From contig JAEXNT010000048.1 of assembly GCA_023439545.1 (NCBI GenBank), forward strand, positions 1 to 30,792: DNA of 30,792 bases. Reading direction: 5' to 3'. The DNA comes from Bacillota bacterium. GTDB lineage: Bacteria; Bacillota; Clostridia; Acetivibrionales; DTU013. Positions 6,633 through 14,399 of the stretch are shown one piece after another (position 1 is the stretch's first letter; each line of letters opens with the position of its first letter). The translations under genes were made by a program, and so were the position numbers. The notes under the pieces were generated by a model. The model saw nothing but the letters and a program-made list of their open reading frames with translations. It was not told where the DNA came from and did no database searches.

Positions 6633-7253
6633 ATGTACAATTTCATAATATTTGATGTGGATGGAACGTTGATAGATACGGAGAAGGCGGTGGAAGAGTC
6701 GTACAGGTGCGCTTTTTTCAAACAGGCGGGCAGACAGCTGACGCGCGAAGAAATTTCCAAGGCGTACGGCATACCGACTGTACTGGCTTTTGAACGTCTG
6801 GGTGTAAGCGATGTGGACAGTGCGTGCCAAATCTACTATGATTGCCTGTTTAAGGCCTTCAAAAAGGTCAAGCCTTTCGAAGGTGTTGCCGAAATGCTTG
6901 CGGAGGTAAAGAGACTTGGGCTGGGAAGCGGCATAGTGACCTCAAGGAACAGGAGCGAGGTGGCTAACGACTCAAGCCTCCAGTGCCTGCTCAAATATAT
7001 CGACCACGTTATATGCGTCGAGGATACGCAAAAGCACAAGCCCGACGCGGAGCCGGTTACAAGGCTGCTCGAAATAGCCGGACGGGACAGATCGGAGACT
7101 ATTTACCTCGGGGATACCCTTTATGACTACATGTGCGCTAAAAACGCCGGGGTCAAATTTGCGCTTGCTGCCTGGGGAGCCAGCCGGACCGACGGAATCG
7201 AGGCGGATTATGTGCTGCAAAGACCATGGGATTTAATAACAAGAGTGTATTGA
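6633..7253 (+). CDS. HAD family hydrolase (phosphoglycolate phosphatase-like)
   Basis: The start is ATG at 6633, which follows AGGGGAG; an ATG 33 bp upstream has no ribosome site. The 206-residue product shows all four haloacid dehalogenase motifs: D8-V-D10-G-T for the aspartyl-phosphate, T103-S104 in VTSRN, K136 in KHKP, and G160-D161 with D165 in GDTLYDYMCAKNAG. A helical cap lies between motifs I and II, as in subfamily IA. Such proteins remove phosphate from small metabolites such as phosphoglycolate or sugar phosphates; the substrate cannot be told. It has its own promoter and a terminator at 7264-7310, so it is probably a single-gene unit. Confidence 0.9.
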   Translation: MYNFIIFDVDGTLIDTEKAVEESYRCAFFKQAGRQLTREEISKAYGIPTVLAFERLGVSDVDSACQIYYDCLFKAFKKVKPFEGVAEMLAEVKRLGLGSGIVTSRNRSEVANDSSLQCLLKYIDHVICVEDTQKHKPDAEPVTRLLEIAGRDRSETIYLGDTLYDYMCAKNAGVKFALAAWGASRTDGIEADYVLQRPWDLITRVY

Positions 7254-7263
7254 TTATTAAAAG

Positions 7264-7310
7264 ATACCGCTGCACCGGCCTATGGGATCAAAGCCGGCGG
7301 TATTTTAGTA
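7264..7310 (+). terminator. Intrinsic terminator after the HAD gene
   Basis: ATACCG (7264-7269) pairs with CGGTAT (7298-7303), and CCGGC pairs with GCCGG inside it. The stem runs into TATTTTAGTATTT. Confidence 0.75.
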
Positions 7311-7329
7311 TTTAAAATTACAGCAATAG

Positions 7330-8484
7330 ATGATAGAATGTATAAAAAGTATATTTTTTACAGGTATAAGTGTGGACAGTTTAGGGGTAAAGCCGTCAAT
7401 CAACATATTTTGTGAACTCAGGGACAAAGAAGCGGAAAAGGAATTTTCCATGCAGGAGATGAACAGGTCGAAGAAATACCTGGGGCCTGTCATCATTTTG
7501 CTGGGCGTTTTAAATACGCTTTTCCTGATTCCCGATTATTTTGAGATAGGCTGGAATGAGCATTTCTATAAGGTCATAGGGGCAAGGGCCATTTTCCTGG
7601 CTCTGATCGTATGTCTTTATTTCCAGATCGCAGGTTCAAAAAACCCGCGTATTATGGCTATATTGATAACGGTGGGCGAAGCCGCAGGCTTTGCAAATTT
7701 TATTGCCGTTTTTTACGAATATCCTGAACCGGATTATATCATTCAGGTTCTGGGCCTGATTATACTTATCCTTATTACTTTTCTGCTGCCGAACCGTTGG
7801 CTATTTGTGTCGCTCATATCACTGGCCGGAAGTATCTGCTTTTTTACGGCCTCTGTTTTTAAATACGGCGCGGGGCTTGAAAAGCAGGAATTTTCTGCAG
7901 GGGTTGTCTATACTGCGATCGTTATCGTACTTATCGGATACTATTCGTTCAGGATGAATTACTTCAACAGGGTGCAGTACCATATCAACAAGAAGCTTGA
8001 AGTTATGTCGAGCACGGATCCTCTGACAGGCTTTCTCAACAAGGCGAAGCTGTACGACGAGCTTCGGACGTGGATGATCTATTCCAAAAGGTACAAAACA
8101 CCTCTATCGCTGGTCCTGTTTGATGTAGACAATTTCAAGAGGATCAATGACCGTTTTGGGCATCTGACCGGTGATAAAGTCATTTCAAACATAGCGGACA
8201 TAGTTGCCGGATTAGTGCGGGTAACCGATAAACTGGCGCGCTGGGGAGGGGACGAATTTGTCATTCTTCTGCCTCACACCAACAGGCAGCAGGCGTTTGA
8301 GATGGCGGAGCGGATCAGAAAGAACATTTCAGCTAAAAATCTTATTGAAGGTGAAAATATAACATGCAGTTTTGGCATGGCTGTAATGAACGGAAGCATT
8401 AAAGACGGGGACAGCCTGATCAGCGCGGCTGATGAAGCCTTGTACAAAGCGAAAAGCTCCGGGAAAAATATTGTAATGTATTAA
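7330..8484 (+). CDS. Membrane-bound diguanylate cyclase (GGDEF)
   Basis: The protein has an N-terminal membrane sensor of about six hydrophobic segments and a C-terminal GGDEF domain starting near MSSTDPLTGFLNK. The active-site loop is intact (G306-G-D-E-F310 in the longest form), so it should make the second messenger cyclic di-GMP from two GTP. An RxxD inhibitory site (R297-V-T-D300) lies exactly five residues upstream, suggesting product feedback. Start choice is uncertain. The ATG at 7330 lacks a ribosome site, while the ATG at 7450 follows AAAAGGA with a good spacer and gives 344 residues starting just before the first membrane segment. No EAL domain is fused. The signal it senses is unknown. 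Confidence 0.9.
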   Translation: MIECIKSIFFTGISVDSLGVKPSINIFCELRDKEAEKEFSMQEMNRSKKYLGPVIILLGVLNTLFLIPDYFEIGWNEHFYKVIGARAIFLALIVCLYFQIAGSKNPRIMAILITVGEAAGFANFIAVFYEYPEPDYIIQVLGLIILILITFLLPNRWLFVSLISLAGSICFFTASVFKYGAGLEKQEFSAGVVYTAIVIVLIGYYSFRMNYFNRVQYHINKKLEVMSSTDPLTGFLNKAKLYDELRTWMIYSKRYKTPLSLVLFDVDNFKRINDRFGHLTGDKVISNIADIVAGLVRVTDKLARWGGDEFVILLPHTNRQQAFEMAERIRKNISAKNLIEGENITCSFGMAVMNGSIKDGDSLISAADEALYKAKSSGKNIVMY

Positions 8485-8511
8485 TATATTATTGTTTATG
8501 GAGGTACAAAC

Positions 8512-9474
8512 ATGGTACAACCGTATGATATGAGTCTCGAGGAATTGAAAAAATATAAGCCCAAGCTTACAAGACAGCCGGATTTCGATGAATTCTGGGA
8601 AACGACAAAAAAGGAGCTTGCCGCCGTCAGGCTCGAATATAAGCTGCAGCCGTACAGTTATCCTGCCAGGGGAGTAAAAGTATTCAGGATCTCCTTCAAA
8701 GGGTTCAATAATGCGGACATCGACGGCTGGTTCGCAATACCGGACGGACCGGGGAAATATCCAGGAATAGTGGCTTACCACGGCTACAACTGGGCTTTTG
8801 ACGGTAATCTGCACGATACGGTAAATATGGCGCTGCATGGTTACGGCGTACTGCAGATGCTGGTGCGCGGGCAGCAGGGAAACAGCTCCGACAACGTCGT
8901 TACATATCACGGTAACAATTCCGGCTGGATGACAAAGGGTATACTTTCAAAGGAACAATATTACTACCGCGCGGTCTACATGGACAGCGTGCGTGCGCTC
9001 GAGGTGCTGGCAGATATGGATAATGTAGATCCCGACAGGATAGGAGTTATGGGAGGAAGCCAGGGCGGCGGTCTTTCTCTTGCATCCTCGGCGCTCTCGG
9101 ACATTCCCAGGGTGACGGTCGCATCGTACCCATACCTGTGCAATTTCAACAGGGCCATAGATACAGCGCCGCAGATGCCTTACGGAGAAATCAACGAATT
9201 TTTCAGGAGAAATTCGGATCCTGCGATAGAGGAACAGGCTAAAAAGACACTTTCATATTTTGATGTCATGAATCATGCTCCCAACATAAAATGCCCTGTA
9301 TTGCTGGCGTCGGGACTTGTCGATGAGATAACGCCGCCGTCGACGATATTCGCGGCATACAACCACATGGAATGCCCGAAGGAAATCGCCGTATTCCGCT
9401 ATTTCGGCCATGAATATATACCGGGCTTTGTCGAGAAACAACTGAGCACGCTGATGAAATACCTACAGCCGTAA
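8512..9474 (+). CDS. Acetylxylan esterase / cephalosporin-C deacetylase (CE7)
   Basis: The 320-residue product has the length and all three signature motifs of carbohydrate esterase family 7: R119-G-Q, G-S183-Q-G-G around the nucleophile, and H300-E. D271 completes the catalytic triad. The fold is alpha/beta hydrolase. These enzymes remove acetyl groups from xylo-oligosaccharides and related esters, usually inside the cell and as a hexamer. There is no signal peptide, which fits a cytoplasmic role on imported oligosaccharides. The ATG follows GGAGGT with a good spacer. It lies 27 bp after the cyclase gene and may share its transcript. No xylan gene cluster is visible around it. Confidence 0.92.
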   Translation: MVQPYDMSLEELKKYKPKLTRQPDFDEFWETTKKELAAVRLEYKLQPYSYPARGVKVFRISFKGFNNADIDGWFAIPDGPGKYPGIVAYHGYNWAFDGNLHDTVNMALHGYGVLQMLVRGQQGNSSDNVVTYHGNNSGWMTKGILSKEQYYYRAVYMDSVRALEVLADMDNVDPDRIGVMGGSQGGGLSLASSALSDIPRVTVASYPYLCNFNRAIDTAPQMPYGEINEFFRRNSDPAIEEQAKKTLSYFDVMNHAPNIKCPVLLASGLVDEITPPSTIFAAYNHMECPKEIAVFRYFGHEYIPGFVEKQLSTLMKYLQP

Positions 9475-9477
9475 GTG

Positions 9478-9734
9478 GGACAGGAGGACAGGAGCGGCTG
9501 TAAGGATGCGGGATGAAAGCTCCGGGCGGTTCAAAGCTCATGCTTTGCTTTGTTCGGCCGCCTCTACCGGCATCGGCTGGTCGCAAATGCCCTGCATTTG
9601 CTGCTCGCCCATGCGTCCTGCCTGCCGTATCCGGCTAAATCCGCCATCCGTGGCGGATTCGCCTCACCTTGATTCTGCATTCGCCATGTACCGCTAAGTC
9701 GCTTCATCAAGCATCCTTACGGCCGCTCCTGTCC
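9478..9734. other. Structured element closed by 24-bp inverted repeats
   Basis: The arms at 9486-9509 and 9711-9734 are reverse complements at 23 of 24 positions; the exception would be a U-G pair in RNA. They enclose about 200 bp with no convincing gene but with several perfect small hairpins: CAAAGC/GCTTTG near 9533-9548, GCAAATGC/GCATTTGC near 9585-9603, and AATCCGCCA/TGGCGGATT near 9639-9660. The layout is that of a multi-branched RNA or a small non-autonomous repeat. It fills the gap between two convergent genes and could also act as a two-way transcription stop. It resembles no RNA family I can name. Confidence 0.7.
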
Positions 9735-9752
9735 CCCGACCCGTCTCCCGGC

Positions 9753-11138
9753 TCACATCCTTCTGGCGGCTTCATAAGCCAGCTCGGAGCGTTCGCACTC
9801 TTCGTCGGTCATCGTGATCTGGAAGCAAAGAGGGCTTCCCTTCATCCTTTCGGATGCGAAGCTCAGACCGTTCGTCCTTATATCGAGGAAGGGATGGTCT
9901 ATCTGCTCCGGATCGCCTATAAGAACTATTTTCGTTCCCTTACCGGCCCTGGTTATGATACCTTTTACCTGCTTGGGCGTAAGGTTCTGGGCTTCATCTA
10001 TAATGACCCACTGTTTTACTATCGAACGTCCTCTGATGAAAGCGATGGCTTCGGCGCTTATTATCTTTCTGTCGAAGAGCTCGTCTATCTTGTCCTTCAG
10101 TTCCTTTTCGCTGTTGTAGCGCTCGTTCTCGTCGGCGTCCACTAGGACTTCAAGGTTATCTATGACAGGTCTGAGGAAAGGCGCGATCTTTTCCTGCTCA
10201 GAACCGGGCAGGAAGCCTATGTCCTCGTCCAGCTTAACATTCGGCCGGCATACGAGTATCTTTCTGTAGGGAGGGCTTTTCTCGCCCATGATCTTGTGTA
10301 GCCCGACCGCAAGCGAATAGAAGGTCTTTGCGGTGCCGGCCGGCCCTTTTGCGATGACGAGCGGAGCCTTGACCGCATCCATCATCAGAGCCTCCTGGAA
10401 AAATTTCTGTCCTGCGTTCCTCGGAGTGATGCCGAAGGGGTGCTCCTGTATGAAATTGAGCGGAACTATGTCCTTTCCGTCAAATCTGGCCAGTGCCGTC
10501 TGCTTATTGTTGCTTGAGGAATGGATGACCAGAAACTGATTCGTCACGAGCTCGGCGGGTACATTTTTATTGGCTGCGGGGTCGAAGTGGAATACATCCT
10601 CGGGAGAAAGCCTTGATTTTGTGAAAAATTCATTGAGCTTCCGTTCGTTCGCATATACGTTCAGACGCCCTTTATACTGTTCATCGTAGACCGGAGACTG
10701 TTCATTGAAGAAATCCTGAGCTTTGATCCCGAGAACGTCGGCTTTTATCCTTGCGAACACATCCTTGGAGATCAGGAATACCTTTTCGCCTTTGTCCTGA
10801 AGGCCCTTGCAGATCTTTAGTATCCTGTTGTCGTTTACCGTGCCGACCCAGCTTTCGGGAAGCTTTACATCGAGGCAGTTCATCTCTATGCGAAGCGTTC
10901 CGCCGTTTTCGAGCTTTATCCCCTTGTTGAGGCTGCCCTTTGCCCGCAGATCGTCGAGTATCCGTGCTACCTGTCTGGCATTTGCGCCGAGCTCTGAATT
11001 TTCCTTTTTGAATTTATCTAGTTCTTCCAATACGACTTCAGGTATGACGACGGTATTGTCATCGAAAGAAAACAGCGCGTAAGGAGTATGAAGCAAAACA
11101 TTGGTATCAAGGACGAATGTCTTTTTGGCTTTCTTCAT
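9753..11138 (-). CDS. PIN-PhoH fusion ATPase (YlaK-like)
   Basis: The 461-residue protein joins an N-terminal PIN nuclease domain (about 1-150, FVLDTNVLLH with the first metal-binding aspartate, then EELDKFK) to a C-terminal PhoH ATPase domain. In the latter, Walker A is G265-P-A-G-T-A-K-T272, Walker B is VIIDEAQN (378-385), and LIGDPEQID follows as a sensor motif. Such PIN-PhoH proteins are thought to be ATP-driven RNA helicase-nucleases acting in RNA turnover or stress. It is cytoplasmic. The start ATG has GGGAG upstream on the minus strand. It is convergent with the esterase gene and divergent from the EamA transporter, and appears to be a single-gene unit. Confidence 0.93.
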   Translation of the reverse strand: MKKAKKTFVLDTNVLLHTPYALFSFDDNTVVIPEVVLEELDKFKKENSELGANARQVARILDDLRAKGSLNKGIKLENGGTLRIEMNCLDVKLPESWVGTVNDNRILKICKGLQDKGEKVFLISKDVFARIKADVLGIKAQDFFNEQSPVYDEQYKGRLNVYANERKLNEFFTKSRLSPEDVFHFDPAANKNVPAELVTNQFLVIHSSSNNKQTALARFDGKDIVPLNFIQEHPFGITPRNAGQKFFQEALMMDAVKAPLVIAKGPAGTAKTFYSLAVGLHKIMGEKSPPYRKILVCRPNVKLDEDIGFLPGSEQEKIAPFLRPVIDNLEVLVDADENERYNSEKELKDKIDELFDRKIISAEAIAFIRGRSIVKQWVIIDEAQNLTPKQVKGIITRAGKGTKIVLIGDPEQIDHPFLDIRTNGLSFASERMKGSPLCFQITMTDEECERSELAYEAARRM

Positions 11139-11269
11139 CAGTGATCACTCCCGTTAGTCTGAAGTTGTGATAGAAATACAATATTTAGTTGGTCTTAATC
11201 AGATTATACCATATATGTTGAAAAATAAATACATTTTTGTCTGCTTGTGTCGATACGCCATTTAGTCGA

Positions 11270-11297
11270 TTGACTTTCGCAAAGTATAATCTATACT
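11270..11297 (+). promoter_or_regulatory. Sigma-A promoter for the EamA transporter gene
   Basis: TTGACT (11270-11275) and TATACT (11292-11297) are separated by 16 bp. An overlapping TATAAT at 11285-11290 has no -35 at the right distance. A leftward TATAAT (about 11202-11207 on the minus strand) may serve the PhoH gene. Confidence 0.6.
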
Positions 11298-11342
11298 TAT
11301 TTATGTGTGTTATTGAACCATACATAGAATCAATCAATATCA

Positions 11343-12245
11343 TTGAAGAATAGAACGGTGATAGAATTGGAAAATAAAGCGACAGTAAATGAAAGACCGA
11401 AAGCGATAATATTTCTGATAATTACGGCGACACTGTGGAGCCTCGGCGGGTTGCTGATAAAATCCGTCAATTCGAACCCTCTTGCGATCGCGGGCATGAG
11501 AAGCGGTATTTCGGCAGTATTGATACTGGCAGCAACAGGCAAGCCGAAGCTGAACTGGTCGTTTGCCCAGATCGGCGCGGCCCTGTCCTATACTGCCACG
11601 GTACTGCTGTTTGTCGCCGCAAACAAGAATACCACAGCGGCCAACGCGATACTGATACAGTACACAGCCCCCATATACGTAGCGCTGCTCAGCGCCTGGC
11701 TGCTGAAGGAGAGGGTAAAACTCCTGGATTGGATTACCGTCGTTATCACCCTTGGCGGTATGCTGCTGTTTTTTGTAGACGATATCGACATGGAAGGCTT
11801 TTTAGGCAATATACTGGCGGCATTGAGCGGCGTCTCCTTTGCATTGTTCGCAGTGTTCATGCGCATGCAGAAGGACGGATCGCCTATAGGCTCTGTGATA
11901 CTCGGCAATATATTGACGGCTGTGATAGGAATCCCGTTTATTTCGAGGGATATGCCCGACGCCAGGAGCTGGCTGTTCCTGGTCATATTGGGCATTGTAC
12001 AGCTCGGACTGCCTTACATACTGTATTCGAAGGCAATCAAGCATGTAACTGCCCTGGAGGCAAGCCTGATACCCATTATCGAACCGATACTGAACCCGGT
12101 ATGGGTGTTCCTGCTCCTCGGCGAAAAGCCTGGGTATTGGGCTTTTATCGGGGGATTTGTCGTCATTGCGGCGGTAACCGGACGATGCGTCATTTCCATA
12201 CGCTCATCGCAGAATCCGACCGTATCGGGCAATATTGAAGGCTAG
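11343..12245 (+). CDS. EamA/DMT family transporter
   Basis: The product is about 300 residues with ten hydrophobic segments in two halves, the standard layout of drug/metabolite transporters of the EamA type. Motifs such as WSLGGLLIKSVNS in the first helix, NTTAANAILIQYTAPIYVALLSAWLLKE at the end of the first half, and the matching ALEASLIPIIEPILNPVWVFLLLGE in the second half show the internal duplication. Substrates in this family include amino acids, nucleosides and small metabolites, usually exported. Start codon is uncertain: TTG at 11343, GTG at 11358 or TTG at 11367. The last follows GGTGAT but at only four bases. The gene has its own promoter. Confidence 0.9.
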   Translation: MKNRTVIELENKATVNERPKAIIFLIITATLWSLGGLLIKSVNSNPLAIAGMRSGISAVLILAATGKPKLNWSFAQIGAALSYTATVLLFVAANKNTTAANAILIQYTAPIYVALLSAWLLKERVKLLDWITVVITLGGMLLFFVDDIDMEGFLGNILAALSGVSFALFAVFMRMQKDGSPIGSVILGNILTAVIGIPFISRDMPDARSWLFLVILGIVQLGLPYILYSKAIKHVTALEASLIPIIEPILNPVWVFLLLGEKPGYWAFIGGFVVIAAVTGRCVISIRSSQNPTVSGNIEG

Positions 12246-12327
12246 GGCGGGCAGAAACCGGTGCGGGCGATAATGCGATTACGGGCGGGATCTCCACGGA
12301 GGATAGAAGACAGGAAAGAGGTTGCAT

Positions 12328-13077
12328 ATGAATTCAGGGTATATCAGGGATATGGAAGAACTTGCGATAAATGCATGGCCTGCGCTGCAGACAATGCTGT
12401 ATGACGGATGGGTGCTCAGGTTTGCGGACGGATACACGAGAAGGGCCAATTCGGTCAATCCGCTTTATGGATCCGCCTTGCCTTTGCTCGAAAAGATCGG
12501 GTTTTGCGAGGCGGAATACCGTTCGAGAAACATTCCTGTTGTGTTCAAGATAACGCCTGCAAGTATTCCCGACGATATAGATGCGGTGCTTGAAAAGAGG
12601 GGTTACTCAAGGGAAGCTGAAACAGTATTGAGAGTGCTGGAGCTTGCTGATCATGAGTTCCGTATGGCTGAGGGAGCAGAGGCGGAATATCGGCTCTCTG
12701 GCAGGTGGTTCGAGGGCTTCTGCAGCTGCACCGGAACAACCGATGAAAAGGCAAAAACGACGGCATATAAAATTCTGCAGAATCTGGGCGGGAAAATAGT
12801 TTATGTTGCGAAGGTCGTCGACGGAAAAATCGCGGGCTGCGGATACGGAGCGATAGAACGCGGTTATGTCGGCATATTCGATATTGCCGTGCATCCTTCC
12901 CAAAGAAGGAAGGGGTATGCCTTCGACATAATGAACGGCATATTGTACGAAGCAGAAAAGATGGGCGCCTCGAAAGCATATCTGCAGGTCGTCTCCGGAA
13001 ACGATCCTGCTGAAAAGCTGTATGATAAAATAGGATTTAAAGAATCGTACCGCTATTGGTACAGGAAATTATTATAA
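12328..13077 (+). CDS. Two-part GNAT family N-acetyltransferase
   Basis: The start is ATG at 12328, six bases after AGAGG; an in-frame TTG six bases upstream is part of the leader. The 249-residue product carries a clear GNAT domain in its C-terminal half. It has a strand ending GIFDIAVHP, the cofactor loop QRRKGYA, and a C-terminal VVSGNDPAEKLYDKIGF motif. The N-terminal half (WPALQTMLYDGWVLRFADGYTRRANSVNPL) is typical of a subgroup in which a degenerate first GNAT-like domain precedes the active one. The substrate is unknown. It lies 82 bp after the transporter gene, so co-transcription is possible. Confidence 0.88.
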   Translation: MNSGYIRDMEELAINAWPALQTMLYDGWVLRFADGYTRRANSVNPLYGSALPLLEKIGFCEAEYRSRNIPVVFKITPASIPDDIDAVLEKRGYSREAETVLRVLELADHEFRMAEGAEAEYRLSGRWFEGFCSCTGTTDEKAKTTAYKILQNLGGKIVYVAKVVDGKIAGCGYGAIERGYVGIFDIAVHPSQRRKGYAFDIMNGILYEAEKMGASKAYLQVVSGNDPAEKLYDKIGFKESYRYWYRKLL

Positions 13078-13254
13078 TTGAAATATAGTCACTCGTTTGT
13101 CCGGTGTGCAGGAATAAAACGGGATATTTCATCGGGATCGGATATATTTGTTAAGGATCCCGAGCTGAGGCGGAAGATCGTATCCCAGGCGTGCCATCAG
13201 GAATTTCTGATGCAGCCGGAATATGGCATTGATTCCCAAGAGTTACCGATCTGA
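13078..13254 (+). pseudogene. Orphan reading frame, probably a gene remnant (58 residues)
   Basis: An open frame runs from TTG at 13078, which overlaps the upstream stop region, to TGA at 13252-13254. Codon use in the second half resembles that of neighbouring genes, and the encoded end (KDPELRRKIVSQACHQEFL) looks like a real soluble protein tail. There is no ribosome site at the TTG, so the piece may be the 3' remains of a gene whose beginning has been lost. I do not recognise the family. Confidence 0.3.
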
Positions 13255-13306
13255 CAGGTAGCGTAGAATTCATTTTTCCTATACAGATTAAAGGGGGAAA
13301 ACAGTC

Positions 13307-14095
13307 ATGAGGATCGTCATGCTTGTTAGCAGCGGCAGAAGGGGCGGCAATACGGACGGTATCTCCGTGCTGCTCGAGAAAGAGCTGTTGCTGCTTGCCA
13401 AGAGCAAGCATACAGAGCTTGTCATCGATAAATATATGCTCGGGCGTCATGATATCAGGAACTGCCGGGGCTGCAGGGCATGCTTCGACAGAGGAGAGGA
13501 AAGCTGCCCCCTAAAGGACGATCTGCATTTATTGTGGGAACAGCTCAGGGAAGCGGATGGCATTGTACTTGGAAGCCCCGTCTATGTCGAGGATGTAAAC
13601 GGTGTAATGAAAAACTGGATAGACCGTATGGCATTCAACTCCCATAGGCCGGGACTAGCCGGAAAAGCAGCCTATGTCTATACCACCTCGGGGGCCGGAT
13701 CGTCGAACCATGCAATACGTACGATGCAGACGGCTCTCAGCACATGGGGCGTATACATAGCCGGATCGGACCGGTTCAGGGCAGGCGCACTGTCGAGGAT
13801 AGACGAACTGAAGGCCGGCCATGGAAAGAATATTAGAAAGGCCGCAGAAAGGCTGTTTGATGCGATATATAATAAAAGGCCCCTCAAACCTTCTTTCTAT
13901 TCTCTGGTTGCATTCACCGTCCAGCAGACTGCATGGAGACGGGTGGAGGACAAGACTACTGTGGATTATAAATATTGGGCCGATAACGGGTGGCTCGACA
14001 AGGGCTGCAGGTATTATTTCCCGAACAGGGCCAACCCGTTGAAGGTATTGACTTCACGCCTTATTGGGAAGGCCGTCGCATTGTTCTTTTTGTAG
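13307..14095 (+). CDS. Flavodoxin-fold NAD(P)H-dependent FMN reductase-like protein
   Basis: The 262-residue product begins with the flavodoxin-like strand-loop MRIVMLVSSGRRGGNTD, where the loop after the first strand binds the FMN phosphate. It continues with the cysteine cluster C53, C56, C59 and C67 (NCRGCRACF, then CPLKDD), and with LGSPVYVEDVNGVMKNWIDR, the flavin-binding second motif. This arrangement is typical of iron-sulfur flavoprotein or multimeric flavodoxin relatives in anaerobes, which carry out electron transfer or quinone/nitro reduction. The C-terminal 80 residues (after about 180) are extra compared with minimal reductases. The ATG follows AAAGGGGG. Electron partner and substrate are unknown. 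Confidence 0.85.
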   Translation: MRIVMLVSSGRRGGNTDGISVLLEKELLLLAKSKHTELVIDKYMLGRHDIRNCRGCRACFDRGEESCPLKDDLHLLWEQLREADGIVLGSPVYVEDVNGVMKNWIDRMAFNSHRPGLAGKAAYVYTTSGAGSSNHAIRTMQTALSTWGVYIAGSDRFRAGALSRIDELKAGHGKNIRKAAERLFDAIYNKRPLKPSFYSLVAFTVQQTAWRRVEDKTTVDYKYWADNGWLDKGCRYYFPNRANPLKVLTSRLIGKAVALFFL

Positions 14096-14204
14096 GTCTT
14101 TCCCTGAATAGCTCTATAGATATGCTTTTTTATAGATATGCCTGCCCCATCGTGTAAAGTTCAGCTATATTCGAATTGTACCCGCTGTATTCGGTGTTAA
14201 CTTC
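14096..14204. other. Intergenic spacer with a short direct repeat
   Basis: TATAGATATGC occurs at 14115-14125 and again at 14131-14141, a 16-bp period. No gene or terminator is seen. The regulatory region of the MFS gene begins after this. Confidence 0.4.
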
Positions 14205-14233
14205 TTGACTTGGATTCTGCCGTAATATAATAT
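14205..14233 (+). promoter_or_regulatory. Sigma-A promoter of the leader peptide and MFS unit
   Basis: TTGACT (14205-14210) lies 15 bp before TATAAT (14226-14231) and 17 bp before the overlapping TAATAT (14228-14233). Transcription would begin near 14240, just ahead of the leader-peptide ribosome site. Confidence 0.6.
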
Positions 14234-14263
14234 TGTTTTATTAGTCACAGGGAGGGTTTATAT

Positions 14264-14308
14264 ATGCAACTGAACAATTGTGTTGTTTTTGCTCCATGCA
14301 TGGTCTGA
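14264..14308 (+). CDS. Leader peptide upstream of the MFS gene (14 residues)
   Basis: ATG at 14264 follows a strong AGGGAGG site with a good spacer, and the frame encodes MQLNNCVVFAPCMV before TGA. The codons for Ala-Pro-Cys form the left arm of the first downstream hairpin (14291-14299), so a ribosome on the leader would open that hairpin. Such short leaders are known ahead of antibiotic-resistance genes, where drug-stalled ribosomes switch on the main gene. The inducer here is unknown. Confidence 0.6.
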   Translation: MQLNNCVVFAPCMV

Positions 14309-14399
14309 TAAAGGACGGAGATAGCATGGAGCGGTAAATTACCGTCCGGGGTCAGACTTTGCACAACTTGATTTTACTAAAAAATTAAGGAGCAAAGTC
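14291..14399 (+). promoter_or_regulatory. Attenuator-like alternative hairpins ahead of the MFS gene
   Basis: GCTCCATGC (14291-14299) pairs with GCATGGAGC (14324-14332). GGACGG (14313-14318) pairs with CCGTCC (14342-14347). The two stems interleave, so they cannot both form except as a pseudoknot. A third stem, GACTTTGC (14355-14362) with GCAAAGTC (14392-14399), ends directly at the ATG and encloses the AAGGAG ribosome site, so it would hold translation off. Together with the leader peptide this is the layout of a translation-sensing attenuator. Confidence 0.65.

Noticed and set aside
9669..10145. A 158-residue rightward frame
   Set aside because: It is antisense to the well-supported PIN-PhoH gene and starts in the structured element.
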